Shown piece after piece: positions 24,357 through 37,487 of a DNA stretch of 64,000 nt; within the stretch, counting starts at the first letter, position 1; every line of letters starts with the position of its first letter. The notes below the pieces were generated by a model. It was not told where the DNA came from, did not search any database, and saw nothing but the letters and a program-made list of their open reading frames with translations. This stretch comes from Hybos culiciformis (Eukaryota > Arthropoda > Insecta > Diptera > Hybotidae), in contig OZ023273.1 of assembly GCA_964007475.1 (NCBI GenBank), positions 129,140,732 to 129,204,731 of the forward strand, read 5' to 3'. A program made the position numbers and the translations under genes.

Positions 24357-26435
24357 AATTCAAAGAAAATTATTTTGGTGAAAATGAAAACTTTCAAGAA
24401 CAAGTGCAACATTTAATACTTTACTATCAAGATAAAAATAAAAAATAAAATACCCCAAAAAGTGTTGAAGTTTTAAAAATAAAAACCAAAAAAAAGTAAA
24501 ATTAAAAGGACTCTGGTCAAGTGCAATAAACCATTGAAGAAAACTTTTCAATATTTACATCAAGTGGAAAGAAAGAATGAACAAAAAATAAAATAAAAAA
24601 AAAAAAATTATAACAAGAAAAAAAAAATCTTCTTGCATCTGCATTTAACAACCCTAAAAAAACCCAACGTCATTTACAAAATATTCAGTGTATATATAAA
24701 ACACGAACTATAATAGCATTAAGATCTATATATATTTTAATTCTATTCCGAACAAAACACTAGAAAACAAACATAAAAATATACAAACAAATAAAACATA
24801 CTACTAAGTATATAATATGTAATAACATCACTTCACTCTTTGTGTACCTAATTGAATGAGCGAACAGCAAAAAGCTCTTTAAAAGTGAAATAATTAAATT
24901 AAGTTTTTAAAACAAAAATAACAAAATAATATAAAAAAAAAACATAAACAAATAAATTAAAAAATGAAATTAAAAAAAAAAAAAACATTATTAAGAAATA
25001 GAAATTAAAAAAGTTATGGAGAAAATTTAAAAACAAAAAAACTAAAAAAAAAAGAAGTGAATTATTATCAAGTGGTTTCGTTCATCATAAGCAGCTGTTT
25101 GTGTTCAACTGGACAATAATATTATGGGTACATAAGACACCCGTAGTAATAATTGTATCTAAAAATTTTGTTGAAATTCTCAATTGTGTGTACAAGTAAA
25201 TTTTAATATAACAAAACTCTCTGGTCTTCTACAATTTTCATATATATATATGATTCACTTAGAACTCTCTCATTTAATATCATTTCACTGATGTTCTACA
25301 AAGTTGAAAAAGTAAAAAAACAAAAATTTTTTTTTTGTATATTGAGTGAGAAAGAAAAATAATAAAAAAAAAAAAAGATTCATAAAACGTGTGTATAGAA
25401 ATATCCTGTTTTTTTTTTTTTTTTTTTTTAGAACATAATTTTCTTACTGCTGTTTTATGCTATTATGTGTATGCTGAGAGCATAATATAACACAAAAAAA
25501 CATATAATATTGTTAAATAACAAACCAGTATAATTTTGGCAATTGTAAAGCCATGTTGTGTATTATTTTCATTTGCGAGCAGTAAATATACGGTGTTTAC
25601 TTTTTGCCGGTTTTATATTTTTCTTAAATTTTTTTTTTATTAATAATAAAAACCCATAGAATATATTGTAAGAATTAATAAGAATAAAATAATATAATTT
25701 TTTTTTTTGGTTTCTCTAAAGGTAAAAATTATAAGAAAAAAAAGAAAGAAAAAAGAAAAACAAAAATATGAAGAATTATAATAATATCTCGTGCGTGCGA
25801 ATATAAATAAAATAAAAAATAAAAAATATACCTAAATATTTTTCTTCTGTTTTTTTTTTTTGTATAATTATTATTTTTAAAAAGAAAATGATGGCTTATC
25901 TTGATGTTGAAATGAATAAGAATTAGGTTCTTTAATTTTCTTTTTATTTTTTTTTGTTTTTTTCATAGAATTTTCTTGATTTTGACATAACCTAAAATTA
26001 TTATAATGAAAATAATGATATTGATGTCAAAAATTAAATATATAAATAAAAAAATTGTTGACAAGCAAAAAAAAAGAAATTAAATGTCATAATATTGGAA
26101 TTGAAATAAACATAAAATGAAATTAATCAAAAACTTAAATGTCAAAAATTATTTCACAGAAAGTTAATAACTGGCTAATCTGTAATAATTTAAAATTAAA
26201 AAGTGTTGTTGACAAAAAAATAAAAGTAATAAACAAGTTAATAAAAAAGTCTATATAATAAAAAATTCAAATCTTAATTTAAAATTGCACAAAAGTAAAA
26301 AATTAAAATAAAAAATTAAAAAAAAAAATTTAAAATAGAAAAGTAGAAAATAAATTTGTATATAGAATTTATAATCAATTACATAAAAAAAAAAAAATAA
26401 GAATTAAATAATAATTAAAAAAAAATTTAATAATA
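24357..26435 (+). other. sli: Probable slit 5' untranslated region, possibly split by an intron
   Basis: This run is A-rich with phrases such as CAAGTGCAA, CAAGTGGAAAG and AAAAGTGAAATAATTAA, resembling long fly neural-gene leaders. It runs up to the initiating ATG at 26436. Possible donors inside it are GGGTACAT (GT at 25128) and AAAGGTAAAA (about 25720), so some of the 2 kb may be intron. Many short upstream ATGs and stops are present. I infer the leader from position and composition; there is no transcript evidence. Confidence 0.45.
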
Positions 26436-26716
26436 ATGGCTATCAAAATGCTTATTAATCAAAAAATTACATCAATTAAAATTTCAATTAATAATTTTAT
26501 CATAATTTTTATAATATTCATTAATTTATTTAATAGTTGTATTAGTTTAGCTGAAGGTGAAGTCGAAATTTATATTAATGATGAAGGTTTCGAGGTGGCT
26601 AGTATTAGTGAAACACATTGCCCAAGGCAATGTTCATGTGATGGATTAACTGTAGATTGTACGAGACGTAATTTGATACAAGTTCCAAGAAATATACCTC
26701 CTGAAGTTGAAAAATT
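26436..26716 (+). CDS. sli: Slit, first coding exon (signal peptide and start of LRR domain 1)
   Basis: Slit is a large secreted glycoprotein with LRR, EGF and laminin-G domains that binds Robo receptors and repels axons, notably at the midline. This exon gives 93 codons plus two bases. Residues 1-20 form a Lys-bearing n-region, about 21-38 a hydrophobic core (NFIIIFIIFINLFNSCISL) with likely cleavage near Ala39, and 40-60 a short acidic spacer. Cys62, 66, 68 and 75 form the CPRQCSCDGLTVDC LRR N-terminal cap, followed by LIQVPRNIPPEVEKL. Fly Slit has the closely similar CPRVCSCTGLNVDC...VPRKI...VERL, with its exon junction at the same Leu codon. The ATG at 26436 is chosen because it opens the frame just before the signal peptide; AATAATGG is an acceptable context. 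Met5 is an alternative start. Other LRR proteins share such caps, so the identity rests on the combined match in cap sequence, exon boundary and signal peptide. Confidence 0.9.
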
Positions 26717-26722
26717 GTAAGT
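26717..26722 (+). promoter_or_regulatory. sli: 5' splice site of slit coding exon 1 (GTAAGT)
   Basis: GTAAGT at 26717-26722 is a consensus donor. It interrupts the codon TT|G after ...VEK, leaving phase 2, and the apparent in-frame TAA at 26718-26720 lies inside the intron. This is the position at which the fly slit gene splits the same Leu codon before the first LRR. Confidence 0.88.
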
Positions 26723-28702
26723 TTTAAATTTTTTATGATTAATATAATATTATATTTATTTTTACTCTTTAATGTATAGTTGTAATCAATGTATTATTTT
26801 ACGTTAAAAGTTAAAACGATCAAAAAAATTAGAAAAAGTAGATTAATTTGATTTACAAAACTGAAAATCAAATATTCGTCCATGTTTTAATATATTATTT
26901 ATATTTAAGACTGCAATCTAAGATTAAAAATTTATTGATTCTTTGATCATTTCTTAACAAACAACAATGTCTTAATATTTTTGTTTTGAGCCGTAAAATT
27001 ATGTTTAACAAATTAATGATGCGATTTTAAATGTCGTTATAATATAACATAGCACTGAAATGAATCAATTTAACTAGCAGAAAGCGACAGCAAAATACAA
27101 CTATATTTATACCAAGAATTCTTTAAAATAATTGAGAATAATGTGTAATAATAAATTGCACAATGAATAATGTAAAAATAATACTCTTAAACTTTGATAA
27201 ACGTTTTAATCTCAACAAAACCAATTTATAAACTATTAAGTTTTACATGGAATGCCCTAAAATTAAATTTGTATATTTTCAACAAGATTTTAACTATGTA
27301 CATGAGAGGAACACTATAATAATTGTATTTAAAAAGCAAAGTTACACGCTTATTCATAAATCAAAAAACTAAAAATATTATAATACATTAACATTAATAT
27401 TATATTTTTATCTTCTTTACTTTGTTAACATCGAATACAGAAAATTAGTTTAAGAAAAAAAAAACACAAAATTTTTTTCTTTTAACTATTAATTACTTTT
27501 TAATAACTAGATTCTTAGAACTCAGTATAGGCAATTTTAATGCGTTAATTATTCAGTCGTATATTTAACTAATAAAAAGTATAAATATTTTATATTCTAC
27601 TGATTATAATAGAAAATATATACTTAATTATGTTTTCATTAAAATTTCATTACTCATTTGGAATATTCTTGTGGATTTTATTATTTCTTAAAAGTTTTCT
27701 AAGGAAATAGATCTTAAAGGAGAATTTTGGCGGAAATTTTCAATCCTATTTAATTGATGTATATTCGGTGGCTTTCACTTGAAAATAATCCTCTACTTAA
27801 CATTGAAATCAATATAAAATTATTATAAAATAGAATAAAAATGACATTTCTTCGAATGAAAAAATGACAAATGTTTTTAAGCAACCTAATAATCTTATTT
27901 TGTTCTTTTTGTTTTTGTGACCCTTGTTAAAAAAAAATTTTTTACCTGAGTTCAAATTAATTTCCAGATTTCACAAACACAACAAAAAAGAAATAATAAA
28001 CATAGTTTTCAAAATGTGAAATTGTTTTATTTTTATTGAAGTTAAACAATAGAAATACACATAAAATGTTTTAGTGTACGTACGGTATATTTTTTAAGGA
28101 AAAAAAAACACTATGCTATTGTATGCTATATACATATATCTTTTATATGTTGATTATATTTGGTGAATAATATGGAATATTTTGGCCTTCTACCAAAATT
28201 GTAAACGCCATGCAACTTAAAAAAAAAAAAAACAGAAATATTAAAAAAAATTAAAGAAAATGGTAATATTTGTGTGTTTACCTATTTTTTTATTTTTCAA
28301 ATATGAAAAATTACTTCAAGGTATTCCAAATTCAATGTACAGCCTTAATAGTTGGTAGTAACATTTACATTTTTTTTTGAAACTGAAATAGGATCTTCTG
28401 AAATACTTCCTGACACTTTTTTTTTTCATATACTTAATTCTAATTCTAGTTCGATTTAATAAAGAAATTAACAGAAATCTATAATTACTAAACTGGATTT
28501 GTATTCACCAGTTAACAAAGCCACTTACTTAGTTATATGTACTTTCTGAGAATTAAGGTTCAATAAGATAATGTTTAATTTTTTAACGTTTTATTTTTGT
28601 AACATAATACTTGCAGAGTCTTGTTGAAGATAAAAATATATAAAATATAAATAATAAAGTTAATTTCTTAAAATATTTTTATTCTTCTTCTTCTGCCTTC
28701 AG

Positions 28703-28757
28703 GGATCTTGATCACACCTTTAAGACACTTAAAAGTATTGAAAAGTATACATGGAAT
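28703..28757 (+). other. Candidate cryptic exon in phase with slit exon 1
   Basis: A strong acceptor (CTTCTTCTTCTGCCTTCAG, AG at 28701-28702) precedes a segment that, joined in phase 2 to exon 1, reads L-DLDHTFKTLKSIEKYTWN. It is followed by GTAAAA, a weak donor at 28758. The first residues, LDL, match what an LRR after VEKL would need, but the expected QGNN-like asparagine ladder is absent and 55 nt would shift the reading phase. The frame stays open to about 28850 and then becomes poly-Leu from a TTA repeat. It may be a chance match or a decayed exon. Confidence 0.15.
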
Positions 28758-31700
28758 GTAAAAATCGTTGAGGATATTAATCAGTTATTGGGCTTTTTCT
28801 TATTATTATTACTATTATTATTATTAAATTTAGAAATGAAGTTATAAAAACAAAATGGAAAACGATACCGACTTGCCTTTATTGAATTCGATGCGCCAAA
28901 TAATAAATTTGTTTCACAAATAAAACGCACTGCTTTACAATGAACGTTTTTTTTTTTGTATCTAATATTCAATTTAGAAATCTTGTTTATTTATGACGAA
29001 AAATTAACAAGTATAAAAAAAGTTATTATAATGCTTTCATATGCAATAAATAAAAAAAAAGTAATTGTAGACTGCAATTAGATTTTATATGTTCCGGTTC
29101 AAAAATTGAATTATTGAAAAAATATAAATAAATTTTAAACTTTCATTTTTAATTTTCAATTTTTTTTTTTAAATATTAAATATTAATGGGATTTTATAAA
29201 ATTGGATAAAATAAGAAAGAAGATTTGCATCGATTTTATTATCTAGTATGGTTTACAGTTCATGCAAACAAGAGCTTCATTAATTGCGCCATAAAACTGC
29301 CAAATTAATAATAGCCCACATATAAAAAGATAATAAGATAAAATTACCAATTTACCCCGAATTATTAAAATACTAAAAAATGTACTATGTTAATGCTAAG
29401 ACTCAAATTTTAAGATAACCAAGTGCGAACGAATAAAAATGACTTGAAGTCTGAAAAATATGATAGGAATTTAAATAAAAAAAAATTACTATCTTTTTGC
29501 CATGAATGAGTATTAATAACTTAATATGAAAATTTTTTTCGATTCATTTTTTAGATTTAAAAGCTTGACAAACACTGTGCTGCTGCTGACAACAAATAGT
29601 ATTACTAAAAAAATGTTTTTATGTATATTCGTAATGGTCCAATGAACGGATTAATCAAAGCACAGTCTGTTATTTCAGAAAATTACGAAATTTTTTGATA
29701 GTGAAATCGTCAAGAGGGGTTAGCTTTTATATTTATTTATTTTTTATTTTATTTTTTCAAAATATGCAATAACGTTATTTTTGCTGGTAAATACATTGCC
29801 AACGTCAGTAATAGGTGTTATGTCGAATATGATAATTTTTTAATTGTAAATTGTTTAATTAACTTTCCTACAGCGTATAGGTAATATAATTTTATTATTT
29901 TATTCAAATTATTTTACTCTTTTCCGAGGTTCTTGTACGGAAACGTATTTTCGAATCAAATCGAAATTGGATTAAAATATTGATTTCTTCTAGCTCTCTG
30001 TTACTTTTTAGGGTAAAATAACTAAGACATTAGTGAGGCTTTAAAAATAAACAGAATGCTCCAAATTATTAGAAATGAAACTACGAAATTCAACCTCATC
30101 AATCACCACAATCAAAGTCTTACAAAAAAAAAATTGCCGAAAAATTTCAAACAAAATCTAAACTATCCTTGAGAAATAGAGGGAGGAAAAAAAAATTATG
30201 CATCTTGAATAAATTATTATTGTTATTAATTCATTTTAAACCGAAATGGCATAACATATGGTAATGCATTTTGTCTGGTATTAAATTAATAACTTCACCA
30301 AACACTTAACATATTGCCCTTAAGTTAAATACTAAAACCTTTTGTGATTCAGAAATATAAACATTTAACATCTGGTCTATAATCAAAAATTCTAGAATAA
30401 AATCACGTTTTACAAATATAATAATTAAATAAATTTTATTTAAACTCTCTCTCTCTAATTCTGGTACTTTATAATATTATTTATATGTAACATAACAGTA
30501 GCTATATTTAAATAACAAAGACCGGTATTTTCTAACATCTTGTTGATGAATAATAGTTATATATATATAATATTTTTAGCAAATATAGATAACTTATATA
30601 TATGTACACACTGTACAACAGTTTCAAGGTATTTACTTATCATATTAAATATCAAAATAAATCTTGAAAATGAAAATTAATGAAAAATTAAATTTTAATC
30701 TCTTTGGTTTTATTTCTTTTAATATTCATTATGATATTTAAAAGGACACTTTTATAATATCAAATGAAATAAAAATGTTGTAAATTAATTCTCAACATAT
30801 ATAATGAAACTGTAACTTGTAACAAAACTATGGTTTTAAATAGACAAAAGTCTTCTATAAAAATACATTATTTTGATTTTGTGAGATATTTAATTAAAAA
30901 ATTTACAGAAAAGTAGTAAGGTTCAATTAGTGTTGAGGTTTGACAGCCGTCTGGCGTAGATTTAACAGGCTTAGTACTACATGGAGATTAAGAAAATATC
31001 AAATAATTTTCCTAATTCTCATTAAATTATTGAATGGAAAATCTATCACTTCCAAATTTGACAAATATAACTTCCAGGACATTATTGTAAACAATTTTTT
31101 TCTTTAATTTGAATCTTACAAACTTATTTTGATTATATTTCAATCAGAAAATGCACTTTCTTGTTATAACTAACCTTCAATAATATTCTTTAAATTATTT
31201 TTTTGTATATTTAACGTATACCTACACTATTGATATTGATATTTCGATATTGCAATAATCAATTTGTTCAATCTAATAATATTGAAAAGTCTTAACAAAA
31301 AGAAAATTTAATACTTAGGTACTTACTCCTTACAAAAAAAAAATTATTTTATTCAAAGTTTTCATGAGTCCTTTTCAAGAATAAGGATAAGGATAAATAA
31401 ATTATTCTGTACCTTTTCCTCTTTTATATATTTACATTTTGTTAATTTTTAACAAATTTTTTCTTCTCCGGCATTGTTAAAATACCTTCCACTTCAGTTA
31501 ATTTAAAATCTAATGAAATTGTGTTCTTTTTCTGGCTTTTTGCATTAACAAATTGTGTAAATAAAAAATCTTTTATTATGTTGTAATATCCTAAAGTCAA
31601 AGAAAATAAAAAATATATAGGTACATATAAAATGTGTAAGGAAAAAACAATGAAAATCAAAACGAGAAAAAATTTCTGTAAGAAAAATTGAAATTAAGAA

Positions 31701-32042
31701 AAAATTAAAAAAAAAAAAAAGAAAACGAAAACACAAAAAAAATTTGGTTCAAACAAATTTTGACCCATAGAACCTAAATTTTTTTTTAAAGATACAACTT
31801 TAAAAAGGGATCCCTTAAATTTTATATTAAATGAAAATTGAATATTTTTGTCAAAAATAATGTTCATTTTGAAATAATTATTTCTCATAATATCTCAAAA
31901 TTATATCCATGTCGAGATCCATGTCAATAGAAAACATATTGAACTAAATATAGACATTGTTGAAACAAACTATTTAGAATCTTTTACTATTTTCACTTTA
32001 AATTAAATTTTCGATGAAATTGTCAATTAATTTTAAAATATT

Positions 32043-32076
32043 GTCAAAGGAGATTAAAATATAGTCAAAGGAGATT
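32043..32076. repeat. Short tandem duplication, 21-bp period
   Basis: GTCAAAGGAGATT occurs at 32043-32055 and again at 32064-32076, separated by AAAATATA. Confidence 0.7.
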
Positions 32077-33454
32077 CTGAAAAAATTTTGGCAAACAGTA
32101 TTTAACAAAATTTCCCACCACAGCAAAGTTTAACAAAGAGTTAAAATTAATTTTGAATTTAAGTTCAGTAATAATACTTTTTGATATTATAAATTATAAT
32201 TTATTATTTTATCATTTCGGCAGCGAAAATAAAAAATTGAAACAATATTTTTCATTAATTTGAAGATGTTAAAAAATACCACCACCGAATGAAACTAAAC
32301 CAAGATCCTTAGAGACATTTGGACTTGTTTTAATTCATGGTATCTTGTTTTTAAATATTACATGATGAATTCATTAAAATGTAATTCCCTTCAGAGATTT
32401 TTACAAAAAAAGAAAAAACAAAAAAAAACATACATATCTGTTTTAAAATCTTTGTCTATCCAAAGTTTTTCCCCAGTTATTCATAAAAAAAAAAAAATCA
32501 TTCACATAAAATATTGATGCAATTGTTTCTTTTCTTCTCTCTTATTGAAATTATTCCATAAAAGATAAAAGCTTAACCAAACCAGAAAATTTTAAACTTG
32601 ACAGAGCATTACAAACTGAAATGGAAATATGAATGAATTTTATTATTTATTCAACATTGTAGAAAAAAATCAAATGTTACAAATATCTACATCTCTATAT
32701 ATAATAAAAACAAAGTATCTAAAAAAGTGGAAACGAAGGGTGAATTATGAAAAAAAAGTGAATCTTGAACTTAAATAAAGATACAGAAAAAATATAAAAC
32801 CACAAATTGTTATAACATTGAAGTTGAAAAACAGAAAAACTTAATTTTGATGTCAAAAACCATATTTCATATTTTATGGTTTTTTTTTTTTTTTTTTTTG
32901 CGTACAATTAATCTAAAATAAATAATTAAAGTACATAGAAAATTTTTGATTCCAGTTGGGAATTACATAAATGCTTTAGGAAAAATTTACTTTGAATATG
33001 ATGATCTAACTATGCAAAACGATATAATTATATGAGTTGTTAACGGTCCTTAGAATCTGATTTTATTATATATCTATTGTCCTTGGAATGTAAATTTTTA
33101 TTATTATTGCATAATATGAAAATTATTCAGTAGAAAAATTTTATTAATGATGTAAAAATAACAAAAACTCACTATAGAAACATAAATGTCAACTCTTTGA
33201 AAATTGAATAAAAAATATGTATTTTCTATTGCTGAAAGTAAATGTTATGCAGTTTAGAATAATAAAATTAAAATTATGATGGAAAGAATAATGCAAAACT
33301 TAAACTTCGATCAAAGTCAAAATCACTGTAATCCTTCTATATTTTTGTAATTTTATTGTTATACTTAAGCTCTTGAAATTTATTTTTATGGCACCAAAAA
33401 CAAAGATCGACATTTTTTAAAAATATCCAGAAAATATAGAACAAATTGATAATT

Positions 33455-33486
33455 GTTGGTATATCTATAAGGCTGTTGGTATATCT
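33455..33486. repeat. Short tandem duplication, 20-bp period
   Basis: GTTGGTATATCT at 33455-33466 is repeated at 33475-33486 after the spacer ATAAGGCT. Confidence 0.7.
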
Positions 33487-36400
33487 GATTACAATATTAT
33501 ATCCAAAACGGAAAATCAGATAAATTTTATACTTAAATTTCCAATGATTTTAAAAAACAAAATTATGGATTCTGAATATTATATATTTTCATGCAATTGA
33601 TGTTCTGTTCATTATAATTTAATTTCTTTTCTCTATTGTAATATTTTCACTTAAACATCGTTAAAATTTATCATGTTTTTGATGCAGAAAATGATGGAAA
33701 AAACTTCCTTAAAAGAAAAAAAAAATTAAAAAAAAACCAATCCTTACACATTTCTACACTAGTTTTTATAATCATTTTTTTTTTTTTTGTTGATAAACTT
33801 CAGATTACCCAGATTATCTGCGCATATATGAATGTAAGTCGTCATATCGTTTATAATTTTTCATCATATACAGAAGGAAACAAAGTAAAATGAACATAAA
33901 AACAGGAAATAAAGTTCAAGGATTTTCAAAAAGTTAAAATAATGAAATATTGAACAATATTTTCCATAAACATTATTTTTTTTTTAACTTTTATTTCAAT
34001 ATTACATAGCAGAAAAAAAAAAAGTTTTTCCTATTGTTAAATTTTTCACAATGAAAACTTCATAAAAGCAATTTCAGTTTATTAGTAACTTACTGAATGA
34101 AAAAGTTTTTTATTTCTATATATAAATTTTTTTTTTCTTGCAAAATATTTATATATATAATCATTATGTATTGTATAGCATAGCTTTTACATTTTAAAGG
34201 TGATTGACATAACGGAAACTTTTTAGAATAACATCACTAAGTATATATATAACATTTTTAACTACATAGTTTATGTATAATATTAACATAAATGATATAC
34301 TTAACGATAATAATTATTATTAGGTAAATTATATAAAATTAGAAAAAAAAAGAAAACATGAAAAAGACTAGAAATTTTGGCAAATATCCCAATTTTTTTA
34401 ACCACAATCAAGAATTTATTGTGAAAAATTTGGAAACAGATAGTTACATAATTACAAAGCATAACATTGTATGACAAAAATCTTTAGGATTCTAAAAATT
34501 ATCGTCAGTACGTAGGCATTAGGTAATTTAGTTCGTTATCTTCAAAAAATTTTGACCATTGTGTGAAACAAAAAAGGCTTGAAATATAACTAATAATAAC
34601 ACAGGTACCTACTCTTAGTCTTAAGGTTCACTTGGCAAGATAAAATAAAAGGGAAAAACATTTGTGGAGGTACTTCTCTTAAAATGATTGAAATTTAATT
34701 TCACTGTTTTATGATATCGTAAATACACTTTGTAATGCCAAAATGAGATTTTTTAAACATAATCCCCTATTTCAAATATTTTATTCTGCAATAAGATTTG
34801 TGAGATGAAATAATGTTTGTTTTTTACTATACATTTTCCTTTTTAAAATAATAGAAATAACTATTAAAGATTCCAAAATTTGTTCAGTCAAATTATTTTC
34901 AACAAAAATTCTATTAAAATCTATATGGTGAAAAATATTTTCATTTTATTGTAAAGAAATTCCTTTCCCTGTATACATTTTTATATCTATATATATAGTT
35001 TTTTTTTTATAACTCCAGCTTCTTTTCACTCACTGACTATGCAATATTGCAATATTCAAAACAACCACTGTTTGAAATTATACATCAATTGCATTTTCCT
35101 ACAGAATGTCAAAAAGAATTATATGTTGTTTGTTTGACAAAAATAAATAAATATTTCAAAATGTAATTTGCCATTAATGGATCATAATCCGATATCAATC
35201 ACTATGTAATTAATTATAATTCAAATCCATTATTTTATAAGAATTTTTGATAAACAAAGGAAAAAAAATTTTTGTCGTACACTTTAAATCACAAATTTCT
35301 CTTTAATAGGACATTTATTCAATTCATTAAACAAAATTTCTTCAACAATTATTTTGACGATAGCAATTCAATTTATTTTCAATCGTAAATCACAAAAACG
35401 GAAGCCAGATAAAATAAATGAATTTCTACAATTTAGGCGCACATAATATTTTGTACTTAGATGTTTTTATGTTTATATATACAATTCATATATACATAGA
35501 TTTCGTAGTGTGTATATATTGTTTGTTGTATATATTTTAAGTAAATATTCCTTTCTAAAGTAGTTATGTATATATATATATTATACTCATACATAAACCA
35601 ACATATTTTTTTATATTAAAAAAAATATTATAGATTTTTCTATATTGTATAGTACAGTATAAGAAGACATACATTTTTGTGCAGTTGATTTGGTTACAAA
35701 AAACTTTTGATATTATAAATAAAAAACTACAAACATATTTTGTATAGGACTATGCCATTATATAAAAAAAAAATACGAAACTAGAAATGAAAAATGATGC
35801 AAGGACATGACATAGACAGTTACAAATTCCCAACCAATTTATAAATAAATTGCATTTAGATTAGGCTAGAAAATATTTAAAAAAAAAAGAAAAACCTTGT
35901 TCATATTTAAAAGTATACATTTTCTTTCTTCACTACTTTTATTTTATTTTAAGTTTAATAATACAAAATATCACCAACAGGCATGGATATACAAATTTTT
36001 CAATCTATTTGAAATTATTTTAGATCGACTAGCGCAATGGACATAAAATATTATATTAATCGACCTAAGATATATTTAGCAATATTGAGTTGGAAAATAC
36101 TTATTTTAATTTTTTTTTCTCATATGCACCAGACACTGAAAGAAAAACGTGATACAATAAATTTTTAGTACTAAAAGTATGAATAATAAACTTTAAAAAA
36201 TTTTCCTTGATTTCGAATTTTTAAATTCAGCCAAAACTTTGGCAATCCGCATATTAAGTACGCACAAATGAAAAAAAAATGTAAATTTATAACACATTAG
36301 TAAATTTGTTTTTAATTTGTACTTCAACCTGAATTATATATTACTTATATACGTGCTTATAAATGTGCTTTATAATTTATGTTTTTTCAGAACATATTTA

Positions 36401-37043
36401 TGTTTTCAAATTCAGAAAATAACATTGCAAATTACATACACACAGTAGTAAGTATGTATTTCAATGATTGGGAAATAATTATGCTGATTAGTATATTGAT
36501 TTATTTATCAATGAATTTCTATTATAAATATTTGATACTGAATGTATAATGTGGATTAGCGATAACCTGATTGAGTGGTTAAAAGTCATCATCAAATCGT
36601 ACAAAAATGTATTAAAAAATTTATTAAAAAAACACTATAGTATTTTTATAAAAAAAATAAATACTTGATATACTTACTTAAAATAGAAAAATATTTTATA
36701 CTATGTACAGAACATTTATTATTTTCATGGATTGAATAAGAAATCTGTTAAACAATTTTTCATAATTAAATGGATGGTTAGTTTATATACACCAAAACGC
36801 CAAACTTAATCCAACGACACGTGCATTTGTGGTTTCGCTTCGATCAAACAAAATTTTTTAATCTGTGCAATTTTTATTTTTTGTGGAAAAAAAAACGTTA
36901 TTGATTCATTATGTGCAATAGCCTTAAATTAATGTAATAAGATTTAATAAAAAATTTATTACAGAATTTAAAAAATTTTTTTTTATTAAATAATGATATA
37001 TTTTTCTCTTTAAATTTAAAAAAAATTAGTATTTATATGCTTG

Positions 37044-37060
37044 GGCTGCGGCTGCGGCTG
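37044..37060. repeat. GGCTGC microsatellite (nearly three units)
   Basis: GGCTGCGGCTGCGGCTG is a short GC-rich hexamer repeat in strongly AT-rich surroundings, 160 bp before the coding-like island at 37218-37487. Confidence 0.8.
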
Positions 37061-37217
37061 TATATATACATTTTTAACAATAAATTTTTGGATTAAATAA
37101 ATTTCTTATAAGTATTAAAATATATTTTTAATAAATTTTTTAAGTTGACTTAAGTCACAATGACATCAGCCAAGATATAATTTATTTTTATTCTTTAACA
37201 TGGAGTGTTAAAATTTT

Positions 37218-37487
37218 TTGTCCAGGCAAGAAAACTGGACAGCGACATTTCCAGAATTGGGTTTAAATTATGATTTTTCCCGTCAAAAAAAAATGTATAA
37301 AAGATATAATATATATTCGCATTCATTACTTACTTGGGGTTTGATCATAATATCAGATACAAAAGAAAAACGCAGTCTCAGAATATACCGCGCAGTTGAT
37401 GGGTCCATTCGCTTAATTGCACTATATCGAACACTTGAAAATATTTTATCATCTAAAAATATTATTCTAAATAAATTTTTGAATTAA
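37218..37487. other. Coding-like island of unknown identity, strand unresolved
   Basis: On the + strand an acceptor-like TTTTTTGTCCAG (ending about 37223) opens a frame of about 87 codons with mixed composition (QENWTATFPELGLNYDF, and later RSLRIYRAVDGSIRLIALY). On the - strand the same DNA reads SSVRYSAIKRMDPSTARYIL followed by RLRFSFVSDIMIKPQ, bounded by an ATTTTTAG acceptor and a perfect CAA|GTAAGT donor. I recognise neither product. The GC content and codon complexity exceed the surroundings, so it may be an exon of a nested gene, a decayed transposon fragment or conserved non-coding DNA. Confidence 0.25.

Noticed and set aside
31442..31888. Overlapping minus-strand open frames of 60-70 codons
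   Set aside because: They are Phe/Ile/Lys-rich frames through poly-A tracts without splice sites or recognisable motifs.
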